Of a stretch of 22,661 nucleotides of DNA, positions 1-6,692 are shown piece by piece. Both the position numbers and the translations under genes were made by a program. The number at the start of each line of letters is the position of its first letter. The stretch's first letter is position 1. The stretch comes from Pseudomonadota bacterium (lineage in GTDB: Bacteria; Pseudomonadota; Alphaproteobacteria; Rhizobiales; Xanthobacteraceae): contig JAEZFA010000303.1 in NCBI GenBank assembly GCA_023417665.1, forward strand, positions 1 to 22,661. The letters run 5' to 3'. The notes under the pieces are model-generated. The model saw only the letters and a program-made list of their open reading frames with translations, ran no database searches and was not told the origin of the DNA.

Positions 1-4
1 TCAA

Positions 5-384
5 GCATCAGCCGGCCTGTAAGCCGGGTTCTGTAAGGCGGGGTCGCCCCCGCGTGGCAGCCATTCCTCTGGGACGCCCGTTGCCGGACGCCTCAAGCAG
101 CCAACCCGGATGGCTGGTCCGAAAACCGACCGGCGACGAGCGCCGCGCCATCCCTATTTGGCTTTGCTCCGGGTGGGGTTTGCCGTGCCGCCCCTGTTGC
201 CAGGCTCGCGGTGCGCTCTTACCGCACCTTTTCAGCCTTGCCGCGATCCGAAGAACGCGGCGGTTTTGTTCTCTGTGGCACTTTCCCTGGGGTCGCCCCC
301 GCCGGACGTTATCCGGCACCCTGTCTTCGTGGAGCCCGGACTTTCCTCGGCGCTTTCACGCCGCGGCTGCCCGGCCGACTGACC
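5..384 (-). ncRNA. rnpB: RNase P RNA, bacterial class A
   Basis: Catalytic RNA of RNase P, which trims the 5' leader from precursor tRNAs. On the minus strand the 5' conserved block GAGGAAAGTCCGGGCTCCA lies at 348-330. The 3' block ACAGAACCCGGCTTACA lies at 34-18. The GGTAAGAGCGCACC block lies near 227-209. The ends are supported by a terminal P1 helix: nine bases at 381-373 pair without a break (one G-U) with nine bases at 17-9. The 5' end is set at about 383-384 from the promoter spacing. The 3' end is uncertain by a few bases. Length of roughly 380 nt is normal for an alphaproteobacterial type A RNA. Short reading frames across this region on both strands are not considered genes. Confidence 0.96.
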
Positions 385-389
385 TTCTG

Positions 390-418
390 TAGATGGCGGG
401 CCGGTGCCTGCGGGTCAA
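390..418 (-). promoter_or_regulatory. Candidate sigma-70 promoter of rnpB
   Basis: Reading the minus strand, TTGACC (418-413) is followed by a 17-base spacer and CATCTA (395-390). A start about 6-7 bases further on, at 383-384, falls two or three bases before the first paired base of the P1 helix of RNase P RNA. The agreement between promoter geometry and RNA end supports both assignments. The -10 is a modest match, as is common in alphaproteobacteria. Confidence 0.72.
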
Positions 419-419
419 G

Positions 420-450
420 AAAAATGGCGCGGACGTTTCCATCCGCGCCA
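420..450 (-). terminator. Intrinsic terminator of the lytic transglycosylase gene
   Basis: Reading the minus strand, the nine-base arm TGGCGCGGA (450-442), an eight-base loop and the arm TCCGCGCCA (433-425) form a perfect stem, followed directly by TTTTT (424-420). It lies 25 bases past the stop of the gene at 476. There is no T-run on the plus-strand side, so it works in one direction. Its T-run ends one base before the -35 of the rnpB promoter. Confidence 0.88.
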
Positions 451-475
451 CATCATCGTGAACGAGAAATGCCGC

Positions 476-1147
476 TCAGCGCGACGCCATGGTGGCGTTG
501 ACCTTCGCGCAATAAGCGCGCGAGGCGGCGGTATGCCTCGTCGCGCGGTGACCGCCCTGATAGCGCAGCACCGCGCCGCAAGCGTTGTTGCCGCCGAGCT
601 TCCAGGCCATCGCGAGATATTTCATGCCCCATTTCAGGTTGGTATCGGGGTCGTACAGTTCCTCGCGCGTGCCGGTAAAGCCGATGCCGCGCGCGGTCGC
701 GAACTTGATCTGCATGAGGCCGACTTCGCGCTGACGGCCGGTCGCGCGCGGATTGAACTTGCTTTCGATCTGCACGATCGCGCGGGCGAAAGCTGCGGGC
801 AAACCATTTGCGGCGGCATGCTTGTCCACCAGCGAAAGGATCTGCGCGTTCGTCGCGTTGATCGCGGGCGCGATCGCGCGCACCGGCGCCACGGCGGCTG
901 TGGTCAGACCGTTCCAGGGATTTTCGTTTGTCTCGTTCTCGTTTTTCTTGGTCTGCGCGTCGCGTTCCGGCTCGACGTTCGCAACCTGCGTGTTCGCGGG
1001 CTTGTCTTCGTCGGCAGCCTGCGCGGCCGGTGTGTTGAACTCTTCGTTGAAGAACTGGCGAACCGGATTTTCTTCGGCCACGGCAAAATTGAAACTGACT
1101 GCGGCGGCGAGCGCTGCTGCGGGCAGCGCCAGTCGGAAGAAGGTCAT
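476..1147 (-). CDS. Secreted lytic transglycosylase, SLT family
   Basis: Predicted peptidoglycan lytic transglycosylase, cleaving the MurNAc-GlcNAc bond in the periplasm. The chosen ATG at 1147 gives a 223-residue protein that begins with a typical signal peptide (hydrophobic residues 5-24, likely cut after AVA at 24). An upstream in-frame ATG at 1195 would put 16 polar residues before the signal and is less likely. Residues 25-100 are a low-complexity linker rich in Ala, Asn, Glu and Lys. The SLT domain runs from about 103 to 215. The motif IVQIESKFNPRA carries the likely catalytic Glu128, and GLMQIK (143-148) and the LKWGMKYL helix follow. Cys190 and Cys213 could form a disulfide. It is preceded by the amidase gene in the same direction (174-base gap) and ends at a strong terminator. 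A TTGACA at 1220-1215 (minus) could be a -35, but no -10 is convincing. The exact family member is not identified. Confidence 0.9.
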   Translation of the reverse strand: MTFFRLALPAAALAAAVSFNFAVAEENPVRQFFNEEFNTPAAQAADEDKPANTQVANVEPERDAQTKKNENETNENPWNGLTTAAVAPVRAIAPAINATNAQILSLVDKHAAANGLPAAFARAIVQIESKFNPRATGRQREVGLMQIKFATARGIGFTGTREELYDPDTNLKWGMKYLAMAWKLGGNNACGAVLRYQGGHRATRHTAASRAYCAKVNATMASR

Positions 1148-1321
1148 TTCGAGATGAATCCTAGGTGTCCCCGTAAGCGAAGTCTCAGATGCCACGGGAA
1201 ATGGGGCCGTAATCTGTCAAAGCGCGAGAAAATATCCCGCCGGAATGGGACTTTCTGCGCATTCGCCAGATGGTTCCGGGCTACGCGGTCAATTGTGGCG
1301 AATTGGAACCGGCGCCAAGCG

Positions 1322-2080
1322 TCACAGCGGAGGCCGCGAGGCAAGCAGCCGCTCGAGCGTGCGCAGCGTCGAGTGATCGGCAATACCATCGACCCGTGCC
1401 GGACGAAAGTGCCGCTGAAAGGCAGTCACCACCGCAGCGGTCAGTTCATCGAAGTCGCCGCTCGCCGGTACGCCATATCCATATTCTTTCAGCGCGGCCT
1501 GCATCGCCGCGACCGCGGGTCCGTGGTCGCCCGGTTGCAACAATGCGCCATCGGCAATCGCGACGGGTGCAATCCAGTGCCCGACACCGGCTTCGTATAG
1601 CGGCTCCCATGGAAATCTCTCGCCGGGATCCTGCTTGCGAGTCGGCGCGACATCGGAATGCGCGAGCACGCGCGCCGGTCTGATCTTGTGACGCGCGACG
1701 ATATCGAACGATAGCTCAATGACGGCTTCGATCTGTTCGTCGGGAAAATCGCGATAGCCGTGTTCGTGCCCGGGATTGACGATCTCGATGCCGATCGAGC
1801 GCGAGTTGATGTCGGTGGTGCCTTCCCATGAGGAAACGCCGGCATGATGGCCGCGCACCGACTCCGGCACGAGTTGCGTTACCGCACCGTCTTCGTCGAC
1901 GAAATAGTGCGAGGACACCTTGCTGATCGGATCGCACAGCCATTTCAGCGCGCCATCGGCTGTCGGCATGCCGGTGTAATGCAGCAACAGAATATCCGGT
2001 GCGCAGGTCCGTTCGCTCACATTCGGCGAAGGAGCGAGGCGGGTGACGCAACGGGAATCGGGCTTGAACTCATTTTGCAC
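1322..2080 (-). CDS. N-acetylmuramoyl-L-alanine amidase, AmpD/AmiD type, with PG-binding domain
   Basis: Zinc amidase (Amidase_2 family) that cuts between MurNAc and the L-Ala of the stem peptide. The GTG at 2080 gives 252 residues. The Shine-Dalgarno sequence is weak, so a start a few codons downstream is possible. Likely zinc ligands are His34 (LLLHYTG), His141 (LAHSDVAP) and Asp151 (KQDPG). Glu99 (SIGIEI) and Lys149 fit the catalytic pair of AmpD-like enzymes. A PG_binding_1 domain occupies about 183-250, beginning LQPGDHGPAV and including the AFQRHF helix. No signal peptide, lipobox or membrane segment is visible at the N-terminus, which begins MQNEFKPDSR. That would fit a cytoplasmic recycling enzyme, but a PG-binding domain suggests action on polymeric wall. 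AmiD fits the domain layout and AmpD fits the lack of export signal, so no symbol is given. Confidence 0.88.
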   Translation of the reverse strand: MQNEFKPDSRCVTRLAPSPNVSERTCAPDILLLHYTGMPTADGALKWLCDPISKVSSHYFVDEDGAVTQLVPESVRGHHAGVSSWEGTTDINSRSIGIEIVNPGHEHGYRDFPDEQIEAVIELSFDIVARHKIRPARVLAHSDVAPTRKQDPGERFPWEPLYEAGVGHWIAPVAIADGALLQPGDHGPAVAAMQAALKEYGYGVPASGDFDELTAAVVTAFQRHFRPARVDGIADHSTLRTLERLLASRPPL

Positions 2081-2103
2081 GGCGTCCGCAATTCCACTTC
2101 CGC

Positions 2104-2128
2104 CGGTTTTTCACAAGGGGGTGAACCG
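2104..2128. repeat. Small inverted repeat in the divergent amidase/DUF2339 spacer
   Basis: TTCAC (2110-2114) and GTGAA (2121-2125) are a perfect 5-base dyad with a 6-base centre. CGG (2104-2106) and CCG (2126-2128) extend it across three unpaired T residues. It lies between the two divergent starts in a 113-base spacer that must hold both promoters, so an operator is possible. I found no convincing -35/-10 pair for either gene, and the dyad is short enough to be chance. Confidence 0.3.
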
Positions 2129-2193
2129 CCTTCGCTTCGGTTATCCCGTGGAGTAGCATCCGCCGCTCCGGCCGAAGGTTAGGGGAACGAAAG

Positions 2194-4959
2194 ATGGAAT
2201 GGCTGCTGCTTGGGCTGATCGTCCTTGCCTTGCCGGTTATGGCGATCGTCGCCTTCTTCAAATCGCTCTCCCAGGGCAGCCAGCTTCGCGCGATCGACGC
2301 GCGGCTGCGCGAGATCGAGAAGCGGCTGGGGATTGAAGCGCCGCCGGCCTTCGTCGCCGCGCCCCGTCCGCCGCGCCCGCCGCGTGCCCCTGCGCAGTCC
2401 GCAACCGCCACGCCTTCGGCAAGCGTCAGCGAAACGCCTTCGCCGTTTTCGCAACCCGTTCCGCAGCAGACATCGGCCGCGGCCCCGGCAACGCCTGTTG
2501 CGCAACCGGCGGCAGCGTCCGCGCGTCCGCCGCGTCTACCGCGCCCGCCGGTTACTCCCAAGCCGAAGAGCGATAGAGGTTTCGAGGAGCAGTTCGGCAC
2601 GCGCTGGGTCGTGTGGGTCGGCGGGCTTGCGCTTGCGCTCGGCGGCATCTTCCTCGTGCGTGCTTCGATCGAGGCCGGCCTGATCGGCCCGGGCATGCGC
2701 GTTTTCCTCGGCGGATTGTTCGCGGCACTTCTTGTCGCGGCCGGTGAATGGATGCGGCGGAAGGAAAACAAGTTGAACGTCGCGGGTGTCGCGAGTGCGC
2801 ATATCCCGAGCATATTGACTGCCGCCGGTACTGCCGTGGCTTACGCGACGGTCTATGCGGCTTACGCGCTTTACGGATTTCTTTCGCCCGCCGCGGCTTT
2901 CATCGCGCTCGGACTGGTGGCGCTCGCAACACTCGCGGCCGCGCTTCTGCATGGACCCATTCTCGCAGGCTTGGGTCTTGTCGGTGCTTACGTCGCGCCT
3001 GCGCTGGTTTCATCGAGCGCGCCGAACTACTGGGCGCTTTACATCTATCTTGCCGTCGTGACGGCTGCTGCTTTCGCGCTGGCGCGAGCCCGGCTGTGGC
3101 GCTGGCTTGCGATCACGGCCGCGGCCTTCGGCGTGTTCTGGATGCTGCCGGGCATCGACGACTTCCTTCACGACTCGCTGATGCCGCATGTGTTCCACGG
3201 CGTCGTCGGCTACGCGCTTGCCGCGGCGCTCATCGTTTCGGGATTGCTCTACGGACCGGCGGTGCAGCCGGGCAAAGTGGATGGCATCTCGTCCGGTGCG
3301 CTTGCGGGCTATTTGCTTGCGCTCGCGTTTCTCGTGGTCGCCCGCAATCACGAAGCGCCTGCGCTCTATGCTTTCGCGCTCCTTTGCGTGGCAACGATAG
3401 CGATTGCGTGGCGCACGGAATCCGCGGCCGCTGCCGTGCCTGCGGCCGCGATCCTTGCGGGCCTCGTGCTGGCGCAATGGGCTGTCGAATTGCGGATCGA
3501 AAGTCCGCTTGCCGCTCCGGGTCCGCTGGCCGGAAACATTCCGGAATTGCCGCGCGCCCGTTTCGGCTCGCATCTGTGGCTCGGCGCGGCGCTTGCCGCG
3601 GCCTTCGGCGCGAGCGGTTTTCTCGCGCAGGCGCGCACAAAAAGCGCGACGCAGTCGATATTGTGGGCGGCGGCTGCGGTGATTGCGCCGATCGCGATCA
3701 TGGCGGCGCTCTACTACCGGATCGCTCTGTGGGAGCGTTCGATTCCGTTCGCGGGGATCGCGGTTCTGCTTGCCGCCGCTTTTGCCTATGCCACCGAGAT
3801 ACTTTCGACGCGCGAGGCAAAGCCGGGTTCGGCTGCGGCCGCCGCGGTCTTCGCGGCCGGCTCGATCATTTCGCTGGCGCTGGCGCTGACCTTCGCGCTG
3901 GAAAAAGGCTGGTTGACTGTCTCGCTCGCGCTGATGGCGGCGGGTATCGCCTATGTCGAGAGCAAGCGCGGGCTGCCGTTCCTGCGCTGGCTCGCCGCCG
4001 CCGCCTGCGTGCTCGTGGCCGTTCGCGTCGCCTATGATCCGCGTATCGTCGGCGAGCAGCTCGGCACCACGCCGATCTTCAACTGGCTGTTATGGGGCTA
4101 TGGCGTTCCTGCGGTTTCGTTCTGGGCGGCGGGCTGGCTCTTGCGAAAGCGTAAGGATGACTTTCCGTCGCGCTTTGCGGATTCACTGGCCATCGTTTTC
4201 ACCGCGCTGTTCTTCTCGCTGCAGATCCGACACTACATCAACGGCGGCGACATCTACCGCAACACCGCGCCGCTCGCGGAGTTTGCGCTGCATGTGATTG
4301 TGGGGCTCGCGATGACGATCGGGCTCGAGCGCACGCGCATGGTGACGAAAAACATCGTGCACAATATCGCGGCGCAGGTGATCGCGGCGCTGTCGTTCCT
4401 CGGCATCTATTTTGGGCTGCTGCTGTTCGAGAACCCCTTCTGGACCGGCGAGCCGGTCGCGGGCAGCCGCTACATCAATTACATCACGCTTGGTTATCTC
4501 GTGCCCGCGATCCTTACCGGCGTGCTCGCGCTGGTCTATCAAAAGACACGCAATGAACGCTGGCGGGGCTTTGCCGGCATCACTGCGGTCGTGCTGGCGA
4601 TGGCATACCTCACGCTGCAGGTTCGCTTCGTGTTTCAGGGGCCGCGGCTCGACCGTTACGCGGCGAGCGATGCCGAGCTCTATACCTATTCGGCGATCTG
4701 GCTCGCGTTCTCGGTCATGCTGCTTCTGATCGGCATTGCCCGCCAATCGCAGGCGATCCGGCTTGCTTCCGCCGCGGTGCTTCTCGCCACCATCGGCAAG
4801 GTCTTCTTCATCGACCTTGCCGGGCTGACCGGGGTTTGGCGGGCGCTTTCCTTTATCGGACTTGGCGCCGTGCTGGTGGGAATTGGGCTCCTCTACCAGC
4901 GGCTTCTGTTCCCGAAGAAGACGCCGCCACCGGAAGCGCCTCCGCAAACCGAATCTTAA
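2194..4959 (+). CDS. DUF2339 family polytopic membrane protein
   Basis: Very large inner-membrane protein of 921 residues and unknown function. Residues 2-22 form a membrane segment. Residues 23-47 form a charged helix (LRAIDARLREIEKRLG) that could be a short coiled coil. Residues 48-125 are a Pro/Ala-rich linker. From about 132 onward comes the DUF2339 signature region (GTRWVVWVGGLALALGG) and an array of more than 20 hydrophobic segments up to about residue 912, then a short Pro-rich tail. AGGGGA at 2181-2186 is a suitable ribosome binding site for the ATG at 2194. The gene is divergent from the amidase. It ends 231 bases before mraZ and so probably forms its own transcription unit. Its place next to wall hydrolases and the dcw cluster suggests an envelope role, but that is inference. 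Base composition matches the neighbours. Confidence 0.87.
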   Translation: MEWLLLGLIVLALPVMAIVAFFKSLSQGSQLRAIDARLREIEKRLGIEAPPAFVAAPRPPRPPRAPAQSATATPSASVSETPSPFSQPVPQQTSAAAPATPVAQPAAASARPPRLPRPPVTPKPKSDRGFEEQFGTRWVVWVGGLALALGGIFLVRASIEAGLIGPGMRVFLGGLFAALLVAAGEWMRRKENKLNVAGVASAHIPSILTAAGTAVAYATVYAAYALYGFLSPAAAFIALGLVALATLAAALLHGPILAGLGLVGAYVAPALVSSSAPNYWALYIYLAVVTAAAFALARARLWRWLAITAAAFGVFWMLPGIDDFLHDSLMPHVFHGVVGYALAAALIVSGLLYGPAVQPGKVDGISSGALAGYLLALAFLVVARNHEAPALYAFALLCVATIAIAWRTESAAAAVPAAAILAGLVLAQWAVELRIESPLAAPGPLAGNIPELPRARFGSHLWLGAALAAAFGASGFLAQARTKSATQSILWAAAAVIAPIAIMAALYYRIALWERSIPFAGIAVLLAAAFAYATEILSTREAKPGSAAAAAVFAAGSIISLALALTFALEKGWLTVSLALMAAGIAYVESKRGLPFLRWLAAAACVLVAVRVAYDPRIVGEQLGTTPIFNWLLWGYGVPAVSFWAAGWLLRKRKDDFPSRFADSLAIVFTALFFSLQIRHYINGGDIYRNTAPLAEFALHVIVGLAMTIGLERTRMVTKNIVHNIAAQVIAALSFLGIYFGLLLFENPFWTGEPVAGSRYINYITLGYLVPAILTGVLALVYQKTRNERWRGFAGITAVVLAMAYLTLQVRFVFQGPRLDRYAASDAELYTYSAIWLAFSVMLLLIGIARQSQAIRLASAAVLLATIGKVFFIDLAGLTGVWRALSFIGLGAVLVGIGLLYQRLLFPKKTPPPEAPPQTES

Positions 4960-4990
4960 GGCTTACAGCGCGTTAATCGCCTGTGGAGAA

Positions 4991-5008
4991 GCCGCGCTTT
5001 TGCGCGGC
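4991..5008 (+). terminator. GC hairpin after the DUF2339 gene, possible terminator
   Basis: GCCGCGC (4991-4997), loop TTTT and GCGCGGC (5002-5008) form a perfect seven-base stem 31 bases past the stop at 4959. The following sequence, CTCTCGCCGTTTGCC, has no real T-tract. It may be a weak or Rho-assisted terminator, or only an RNA 3'-end hairpin. Confidence 0.45.
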
Positions 5009-5035
5009 CTCTCGCCGTTTGCCGGTTTGCGTTCG

Positions 5036-5063
5036 TTGACGACCATAGGGTCCCATGTTATCC
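5036..5063 (+). promoter_or_regulatory. Candidate sigma-70 promoter of the mraZ/dcw operon
   Basis: TTGACG (5036-5041), a 16-base spacer and TTATCC (5058-5063) form a plausible alphaproteobacterial vegetative promoter. Transcription would start near 5070 and give a leader of about 120 nt before mraZ. This is the only -35-like TTGAC in the 231-base gap. The -10 is weak and overlaps the repeat array described next, so the assignment is inferred. Confidence 0.5.
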
Positions 5064-5075
5064 CAAATCATCCCG
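5051..5075 (-). promoter_or_regulatory. Putative MraZ operator: three phased TGGGA-type repeats
   Basis: TCCCA at 5051-5055, TCCCA at 5061-5065 and TCCCG at 5071-5075 are direct repeats with an exact 10-base period. Read on the minus strand they are CGGGA-N5-TGGGA-N5-TGGGA. This matches the TGGGN direct repeats with 5-base spacers known as the binding site of E. coli MraZ. One helical turn per repeat suits an oligomeric ring binding one DNA face. A weaker fourth unit in the same phase, TGGTC on the minus strand, is at 5045-5041. The array lies 116 bases upstream of mraZ and covers the candidate -10, consistent with autorepression. The orientation is opposite to transcription of mraZ. Confidence 0.78.
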
Positions 5076-5103
5076 CTCCGGTTTGAGGCCGATCCGGTGG
5101 GGT

Positions 5104-5122
5104 GGCGAGAATGCTTCTCGCT
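5104..5122 (+). other. Hairpin in the mraZ leader
   Basis: GCGAGAA (5105-5111), loop TGC and TTCTCGC (5115-5121) form a perfect seven-base stem, extended by a G-U pair (5104/5122). It lies in the predicted untranslated leader between the candidate promoter and mraZ. No T-tract follows, so it is not an intrinsic terminator. It could affect RNA stability or mraZ translation, or be a protein-binding dyad. Confidence 0.45.
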
Positions 5123-5190
5123 GCTCCCGAGTTCGTGCGCCTTGGGGTCTGGTTTGGAGTTCGGGTGGTGTCGTTGCGTTCGGTGTTCCG

Positions 5191-5661
5191 ATGAACCGCT
5201 TTTTATCGACATTCACGATGCGACTGGACGCCAAAGGCAGAGTTTCCATTCCCGCGCCGTTCCGTGCCGTGCTTGCGCGCGACGGGCACGAAGGCTTGCA
5301 CTGCCATCCGGCACTCGACCGGCCGGCGGTGGACGCGGGCGGCTCGGCACTGCTTTCGGAAATCGAATCCTTGATCGATCGCTATCCGCCGTTCTCGGAG
5401 GAGCGCGAGGAGTTTTCGGCGGCCTTGTTCGGACGCAGCGAGACGCTGAAGCCCGACTCGGAAGGCCGCATCATGCTGACCGAGACGCTGAAGACGCACG
5501 CGCAGATTTCCGACGCGGTGACCTTCGTGGGCCTCGGCCACAAGTTTCAGATGTGGGAGCCCGAGCGCTTCCGCAGCCATCTTTCGGAAGCCACCGAGAA
5601 AGTGCGCGCCTTCCGGCGGGCGCTCGGGGCTTCAGGAAAACCTTCCGGAGCTCCGGGGTGA
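5191..5661 (+). CDS. mraZ: Transcriptional regulator MraZ
   Basis: DNA-binding regulator, first gene of the dcw cluster, known in E. coli to repress its own operon. The 156-residue protein starts MNRFLSTFTMRLDAKGR. It contains the two swapped-hairpin (AbrB-like) repeats, each marked by a DxxxR motif: DAKGR at 13-17 and DSEGR at 89-93. The same frame is open upstream to 5083, but the extra 36 residues are unlike the family, so the ATG at 5191 is chosen. There is no clear Shine-Dalgarno sequence before this ATG (GGTGTTCCG only), so translation may be weak. Its GTGA junction overlaps rsmH by four bases. A likely binding site for the protein itself is at 5051-5075. Confidence 0.95.
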   Translation: MNRFLSTFTMRLDAKGRVSIPAPFRAVLARDGHEGLHCHPALDRPAVDAGGSALLSEIESLIDRYPPFSEEREEFSAALFGRSETLKPDSEGRIMLTETLKTHAQISDAVTFVGLGHKFQMWEPERFRSHLSEATEKVRAFRRALGASGKPSGAPG

Positions 5662-6692
5662 TTGCGAGCCGCAGCCGCCCGGAAACGGGCGCTGCTGGCG
5701 GACCGGCTCGTCATCTTCCTGTGATGCTCCGGGAGGTCGTTTCCTCCCTCAAGCCCAAAGACGGCGGAAAATATATCGACGCGACCTTCGGCGCGGGCGG
5801 GCATACGCGCGCCTTGCTGGAAGCGGCGGATTGCCAGGTGCTCGGTTTCGACCGCGATCCGCGGACCGTCGCGGATGCTTTCGGCGCGGTCAGTGAATTC
5901 GGCGGCAGGCTGACGGTGGTCGAGGCGGCATTTTCCGAGATGCTTGAAATCGCGCCGCGTCACGGCTTCGACCAGGTCGACGGCATCCTGTTCGACTTCG
6001 GGGTGTCCTCGATGCAACTCGATGAAGCCGAGCGCGGCTTCTCGTTCCGCTTCGACGGACCACTCGACATGCGCATGAGCGCGAGCGGCGTGAGTGCGGC
6101 CGATGTCGTGAATACCTATGACGAGCGCGATCTCTTTCGCATTATCTCGGTGCTCGGCGAAGAGAAGAAGGCGAAGTTTGCGGCACGCGCCATCGTCGAA
6201 GCGCGCAAGGAGAAGCCGTTCGAGCGTACCGGGGAGCTCGCCAAGCTTCTGCGCGATGCGATCCATTCCAAGCCCGGCGATATCGATGCCGCAACGCGCA
6301 CCTTTCAGGCCTTGCGCATCTATGTGAACGACGAACTAGGCGAGATCGGGAAGGGCCTGTTTGCCGCCGAACACCTGTTGAAAGCGGGCGGCGTGCTCGC
6401 GGCGATCTCGTTTCATTCGCTGGAAGATCGTCTGGTGAAGACCTTTATCCAGTCGCGCTCGCAGGCACCGGCCACCTCGCGGCATGTGCCGGCGGCCGGC
6501 GTGTTGCCGCTCAGCTTCCGCAACCTGCAGCGCAAGGCGCTGACGGCAGGCGAAGAAGAGCTGAAAATCAATCCGCGCGCGCGTTCGGCGAAGCTGCGCA
6601 TTGCGGAACGCAGCGAGGCGCCGGCGCGGAACGACGATCCGCTTGCCTTGCTGCTCGAAAAAATTCCCTCGCTCAATCAGGGGCTGCGTTGA
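5658..6692 (+). CDS. rsmH: 16S rRNA (cytosine(1402)-N(4))-methyltransferase
   Basis: RsmH (MraW) methylates N4 of C1402 in 16S rRNA using S-adenosylmethionine. The GTG at 5658 overlaps the mraZ stop (GTGA) and has GGAG at 5647-5650, giving 344 residues. The frame is open further upstream but there it runs antiparallel to nothing and through mraZ in another frame, so the longer version is rejected. The N-terminal RHLPVMLREV motif precedes the SAM-binding block DATFGAGGHT (41-50) and the acidic FDRD (Asp65). Further conserved motifs are DFGVSSMQLD, RTFQALRIYVNDEL and SFHSLEDRLVK. The end of the gene overlaps ftsL by one base (TGATG). The GTG start is probable rather than proven, with ATG at PVM too late to include the conserved HxPV motif. 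Confidence 0.95.
   Translation: MIASRSRPETGAAGGPARHLPVMLREVVSSLKPKDGGKYIDATFGAGGHTRALLEAADCQVLGFDRDPRTVADAFGAVSEFGGRLTVVEAAFSEMLEIAPRHGFDQVDGILFDFGVSSMQLDEAERGFSFRFDGPLDMRMSASGVSAADVVNTYDERDLFRIISVLGEEKKAKFAARAIVEARKEKPFERTGELAKLLRDAIHSKPGDIDAATRTFQALRIYVNDELGEIGKGLFAAEHLLKAGGVLAAISFHSLEDRLVKTFIQSRSQAPATSRHVPAAGVLPLSFRNLQRKALTAGEEELKINPRARSAKLRIAERSEAPARNDDPLALLLEKIPSLNQGLR

Noticed and set aside
54..392. Overlapping short open frames across the rnpB region.
   Set aside because: The region is explained by conserved RNase P RNA blocks and its closing helix. The frames have no family resemblance.
1220..1316. TTGACA at 1220-1215 and TTGACC near 1292 (minus) as promoters of the lytic transglycosylase gene.
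   Set aside because: Neither has an acceptable -10 at 16-18 bases, so no promoter is annotated.
4957..4977. TTAA at 4957 and TTAA at 4974, considered as a CtrA site.
   Set aside because: The spacing is 13 bases rather than the 7 of the TTAA-N7-TTAA consensus.
5055..5657. N-terminal extension of the rsmH frame through mraZ, giving 545 codons.
   Set aside because: The extra 201 residues run through mraZ in another frame and show no domain. The GTG at 5658 has a ribosome binding site and the family N-terminus.
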